Shown here: positions 12,801-18,800 of the stretch, in pieces
Layout: every line of letters starts with the position of its first letter
How positions within the stretch are numbered: the stretch's first letter is position 1
Assembly (NCBI GenBank): GCA_050013075.1
Contig: JBEKFZ010000064.1
Coordinates: 1 to 24,147 of the forward strand
DNA: 24,147 nucleotides
Direction: 5' to 3'
DNA from: JBEKIK01 sp050013075
GTDB taxonomy: Bacteria > Planctomycetota > Planctomycetia > Pirellulales > Thermoguttaceae
Program-made: the position numbers and the translations under genes
Notes under the pieces: generated by a model
Told to the model about the DNA's origin: nothing
What the model saw: only the letters and a program-made list of their open reading frames with translations
The model's database searches: none

Positions 12801-15800
12801 GCCTGGTCATCCAGCGTGATTTCGTAATATTGATAGTTAGTAGTCGGAAGACCGTAGTTCGCCAAATCCCAGTCCGTTCCCGTGCGCGCGGTGACCTCGG
12901 TGGGGTCAATTAAACGAACTTCCACCGACGGGGTGTTATCCCAAGCAATGCCGCCTAATCGGTTTATCACTCCGCTTAATGCTTTTTGAATCGCAGTCGC
13001 CGTTTGGGCTACATCAACCGGACCACTATTCGGTAGATACGTGGGTGTAATCGTAATGTCCGTGTATCCGGGCGCAGTGGTATACGAATTAGACACTCGT
13101 ATGGTGAAACTGCCGGTCGTGGCCGTGGGATCGATGCCTATGATATATTGCGCGTCGTGCCCGTCCGTTAGGCTATTGACAACAACGTCTCTTAGAACGC
13201 CGCTCGAGTCATAGTTCATGCTAACGGAGCCATCCGCATTAACCACGCGAAATGCGTCGAATTGGGAGAATTGCACGCCGTTGGGTTCGCCGCGCATATA
13301 ACCGTTGGGTTCATACAAGGTGCCGTAGGTCGCGTTGGCTGTCTTAAGCGAGTTGTTGTACATAGAATAGTAATACGACTCCCAGGCCGTTTGAAGAGCG
13401 CCCAAATCCGCGTTCGTGGCTATGGAACCGACACTTAGGTTTTGATATTCATAAGGATAATATGTTTGCAGCAAATACACGTCCATGTATGAAAGTCCGC
13501 TTTTCTGGGCGGTCCATAAATCACTGTTTATGATGTAATCGAGGTTGAGGCCATAACCCCATTCGCTTCCATATCCATCAAACACGGTCGTAATATCGCC
13601 GTCGGCGTCCATGGCCACTTGATTGTTGCCCTGAAAATACGGCCAATCGGTATAATATCTGGCGGACGATGCATCCGTCGGAGCGGACCACGCGCTGTTG
13701 ACCCGGAAAATGGGAAGAGTAACGTAATTGCCCGTCACTAGGTTTGTAGTCGGGTCGGTAAGGCTGTATCTGATCTGGTACACGCCTTCGCTTTCAATAG
13801 TTATAACATTTGTAGTGCCTGTGCCGGGGGGTATATCGGGCCTGTCCTTGTCGAAGTTATCATCCGAACAGGGTGGCGTTTGCCAGTTAATCCTGTCGAA
13901 GGTAATTACGTAATTATCGCCCGAATCCCATGCCGCGGTGGAGGCGAAACCCAGCGCCACGTCAAACTGGCTGGGTTGGCCTGCTGCGTTAAGACTGATT
14001 ATATTGCCTTGTGCGTCGTAAACCTTTGCCATGACTACATCCGGCTGCGACACCGATCGCTCTTCCGTCCAAGTAATCAGGAAGTGCCCGTCATCGCTCA
14101 TGCTCACATAGGATTCGTATTCCGGGCAGGTGATTTCCGAGTTCACCTGGAACTGGCTGCCGATGCGATTGCCGTCGTGATCGAAACGCTGGGCCTGAAT
14201 GTTGTTGAAAAAGCTGGTGAATTGACCTTCATCGGTCCAGGAAACCACGAAATCGCCGTCGTTGTCCATGGAAACCGAGGCTTCGTACTGCTTATTGGGC
14301 GTATAAGTATTCACCCTGAATTCGTTGCCCAGCGCCCTGACTCCTTGCACGTAGTCGATCTCTGAGGCCGTGACCGTCGTACTCACGTAACCCGTCGCCG
14401 ATATGACAAATTGCGCGGTTCCGTCCACAGTGTCCGCATCGGAATTATCCAGTATCTTTACCGTTTGCGGCACGTTCCAATTGGCCCCGGTAAAGGTTAG
14501 CGTCGTGGGAATTGCCCGAAGGTCCGGATCGGCGCCGGCCTGCCTTGCAATTGTCACCGTATAAACATCATTCTTGTCGATCACTCCATCCCCATTTACA
14601 TCAAGTCCTTGCGGAAGCACGACCGTGAAAGTGCTTGTTGTTCCTTCCAGCACCTGCACTAAATCGGTGGAAGTAATCAACGTGGAACCATAATTGACTT
14701 CATTTGCCGTCACCTTGGCGTTCGGTGTGAAAGTAGTGACCGGGGTAGTCGTCCCCTCCGACGTTGGAGTTGTGGCCTTTAGATCGAATACGGCTGTTCC
14801 ATTGACATCACCGAGGGCATCATATAATACCATCGTTTGCGTTATGTACCAGTTGGCCGACGTAAACGTGAAACTGGTCGGCGTTGGGCTTAGGTTCGCG
14901 TCGCCGCCAGTTTCCATCGTCACGGTGACCGTTACATTCGATATTGGCTGGTAAGCCAACTTTATCGGGACAAGTGTATATCCTCCCTCGGGAACCGACA
15001 CGGTACTCGCCATAATCACCACGGGCGACGCGTTTATGTCGATCTGTGTCACGGCGACTGCTTGAACCGAATAGCCGATGGCGGAAATGTAAAAGTTCGC
15101 GATCCCATTAATCGCGTCTAAGTCGGGATTCGACGTGAATGTCACCGCTTGCGGAGTGTTCCAATTGCCGTTTGTTACTATTGCCGTATGGGCCGCGTTC
15201 CAAACGTCGGCGGTAAATGTCAGTGTCGTTTTATCGGCCGTTATGGACGCATCGCCGCCCGCTTGCTTGGAGATGTAAACCGTCACGTCATAAGTCGGTG
15301 AGGAGGGAAGCGACACATAAATTACATGGCCGGCGGTGTCTCCCTCCAACACGGATACGTTCTGTACGGAGGTGTAAGTGGTTTGAGAATTGGAAATGGT
15401 TACGTCGGGCACGTTACTATCAAGCTCCATCGCGGTCACCACCTGGGTGGTTAAACCCGCCGACAACGCGGATACGTAAAAATATCGCGTTCCATCCGTG
15501 TTGTCCGCGTCCACGGCATCACGGATTGTCACCGTCTGTGCCACGTTCCAGTTGCCGGGAGTAAAAGTGAGCGTTTGTATGCCGGTTATACCATTGGCGT
15601 TAGGATTGGTAAGGTCCACATCACCGCCGTCGGCTGTGGCTTGGCTGCGAATGGTTACCGTTACATTTGCCGTTGGCGCTGCGGAAAGCATTACTGTAAA
15701 AGTGTTCGTTCCTCCCTCCGGAACAAATACGGTATTGCTGGAAACCACCAGACTTATCGAAGTATTGTCATTTTCGATTAAAGTCACAGTTTGGGTTGTC

Positions 15801-18800
15801 AAACCCGTCCCGGTCAGGTCGAAGTATGCTATCCCATCAGCAGTGTCCGCATCCGCGGCCGCGCTTGCCGTAACCGTTTGCGGTGTCATCCAATTGCCGG
15901 GCGTAAGTTGCACGGGTAGAGTGGGTGGGATAGGGGGGTTGGCATTGGGATCGCCGGGATCGCCGGGGGTGAATGTTGGGGCGGTAAATGTGAGTGACGT
16001 GGGAATTACCGTAAGGTCGATATCGCTGCCCGTCTCGGCCGTGAGGTTCACCGTAGTATCCGCCGCAGGCACGGCGGTAAGAACGACGGTAAAGGTGTTC
16101 GTCCCTCCCTCGGGCACGACTACGATAGGATCGCCATTTGGCGTGACAATAGTAAAGTCCGCCGAAGGCGTACTATCAACCTCGCCGACAAAAATTTTCT
16201 GAGCGGCGTAACCCGGCACGTCCAAATAAAACACCGCGGCGCCATTGATCGAGTCCGCGTCCGCGGCCGCGTGGAAAGTTATCGTCTGCGGGCCAAAATT
16301 GGTTGGGGTAAAGGTGATTGTCCCGGTTGCGGTAAGGTTCGGATCGCCCCCAGCCTCCTTCGTAATGGTCAGCGTCACATTCGACGTCGGGGCCACCGGA
16401 AGCGCAACGGTTATTGTATTTGTCCCTCCCTCGCTAACCGCCACGACCACCGGGTCGGTGGCAAGCGCCGGCGTCGGAGTAATTATCAAGGCCGGCGGAG
16501 TCGTCGTATCCACCTCGCTCACGGCAATCGGCACATTGATATAACCCGGCGCAATTACGTAAAATACCGCGGTGCCATTTATCGCGTCCGAATCGGCAAG
16601 CGCATTTACCGTTATCGGGCGTGCATAGCCCACGTTGTTTACATAATCCCAGTCGCCAGGACCTAATTGCAATGTGGGAGTGGCCGACAAATCCGCATCG
16701 CCGCCTGCCTGCTTTACGATGCTCACATTCACAAACGTAGTTATCGGGCTGGTAAGGGCAACCGTAAAGGTGTTCGTGCCTCCTTCCGGAACCGTCAAGG
16801 TATTGGAGGAATTCACTAACACTGTATTTCCTATCACAAACTGCCCTACACCGATCTCGTTGGCGGTAACCGTCTGATAGGCGTATTCGGGATTATTGGG
16901 GGCATATACGTAAAAATACGCCGTGCCGTTATTAACCGTCGTGTCCAGCGGCGCGCTTAAAGTTACCGTTTGGACCATGTTCCAATTATAAATGTTGAAA
17001 TAGAGCGCCGTGGGAGCGGCCGTGATGTCCGAGCTGCTGTCGGCACGCTTCAAAATGTCAATTTCGACATTCTGTGGGGTAGAAATCGGTTTTCCTAAGG
17101 CTGAACCTTTTGGAATAAAAGTTAAACCGATTGGAGGATCAGTAGTGCCTGCAGCGGTCCAATACGTGCCGGATTTTGTTCCTGCTGCAGAAGAGATAAC
17201 CCACTGAGGCACACTGGAATCATACCAAAGGATATAATTTGTGGTAGCACATTGATAGGCGTTTTTTCCTCCGTAGGTTCCAGAGATAGCATAAGTGCCA
17301 TCGCAAGCAATGTTACTCCCACTGATTGTTCCTAAAATTACAATATTGGTGGGCGCAGCCGATAGCGCAACCGTGAAACTATTCGTCCTTCCCTCAACCA
17401 CCGACAACGTTTCGGCGGAAAGCATTATACTGGATAAATCGTTGTCGACCTCGGTTAAGTTAACAGTCTGAGTCGCGTAACCCGATGTTAGATCCGCCGG
17501 CATCAAGGAAATCACCGCGGTTCCATTTGTCGTGTCCGCGTCCTCGGCGTCGTTGACCTTTACCGTGTGAGGTTTACTCCAGTAATCCGCGGCGGTGGGA
17601 TCGGCGATTGTAAACTTGAGCGACGCAGTCGAGGAATCGACCGTGAGATCCGCGTCGCCCCCGGTTACTTTTTTTACGTTCACAGTCAAATCCGAAGTAG
17701 GCGCGGTCTCAAGTTTTACGGTAAAAGTGTTGTAAGCGCCTTCCGGCACTGAAACGTTATCGCTGGAAACTATCAAACTTTTGCTGTCGATCTCAGTAGC
17801 GGTTACCACCTGGGTGGCGTAGTCCGCTATTGATACGTCGAAGCTTGCCGTCCCATTATTAATGGTGGTGCTGTCCGCACGCGCACTGATCGTTACCGTA
17901 TGGGCAGCTACATCGGCGGGGGTGGGGTTGTTCCAATTGCTGGGGGTAAACGTAAGCGTTTGGATGCCGGTTGCAGGATTGGCATTAGGATTGGTAAGAT
18001 CCGCGTCGCCGCCCGACTCTTTTGATATGGTCACCGTTATGTTCGATAACGGTTGGCTGTCCAACGCCACTGTAAACGTGCCGTTGCCGCCCTCCGCAAT
18101 CGACAGCGTGTGGCTCGTCGTTATGACCAAGTTCGGCTTGCTCATCAGCGCAGAGGGCGAAAATCGCCTTGCAAAAACGTCGGTCTGGCTGCCCTGATTT
18201 ACCGAATCCGGAACCACGCTCGTCCAGGTTATTACAAAATCCCCGTCCGCATCCATCGCCACCGCCGGGTCGAGCTGATCGTATTGGGTGGGCAGAGATG
18301 AATAAGGATTCTGCGGCTCCAGGGGATTCACGCGGAATTCGGCGCTGGGCTCCTTCAAAGTCTTGACGTTAAAAACGTTCAACGAGTCTATGGTCTGAGT
18401 CGACAGACTCGTGCCGGTTGAGTCGGTCACTTGGCCGAATACCAGTTGGGGTTGATCCGTCTTCCCCGAATTGCCTGTAAAAGTTATGTCAAACGTGAAC
18501 AAACCGTTCGGATCGGTCGCCGTGACCACGTTCGTCACTTTAACCGTCACCGGATCCATGCCGTTTGCCGTCCAACTGGCCGCGCTGAATGCCGTTTGTA
18601 TGCTTAATGCCGTTTGCGACCCGTCCGTCGGCGACACGTATATGCGCGGGGCGCCGGCGGTGTTAACGCCGATGTTGATCGGCTGCCGCACCACGCTCAC
18701 CGTGACGGACGGCAAATTCCCCGTTGTCCAAGCCGGATTCATGGCCGTGATCATGTTCATCGGTTGCCCCTGCGAAGCATCGCCGAAATCCACCTCGTAT

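Larger units (their letters stand above)
14365..18165 (-). repeat. Array of ten Calx-beta domains
   Basis: Ten tandem units of roughly 105-130 residues follow the Calx-beta pattern: V-x-V-x-EGGTNTFTVALSxAP, TxNVTVTIxKxxGGDADL, LTFTPxNWNxxQTVTVxAxxDADxxNGTAxFxV, and a closing YxTQxVTAxExD. Approximate unit limits are 18165-17800, 17790-17455, 17440-16850 (enlarged by an insertion), 16850-16530, 16520-16200, 16170-15790, 15780-15440, 15425-15050, 15040-14700 and 14700-14365. Calx-beta domains bind calcium in Na/Ca exchangers and integrin beta-4 and are common in bacterial adhesins. The acidic DADxxNGT loops here fit that role. Confidence 0.88.

Noticed and set aside
15498..16202. Plus-strand frame of 234 codons rich in V, T and S
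   Set aside because: Antisense to three Calx-beta units that are clearly coding on the minus strand.
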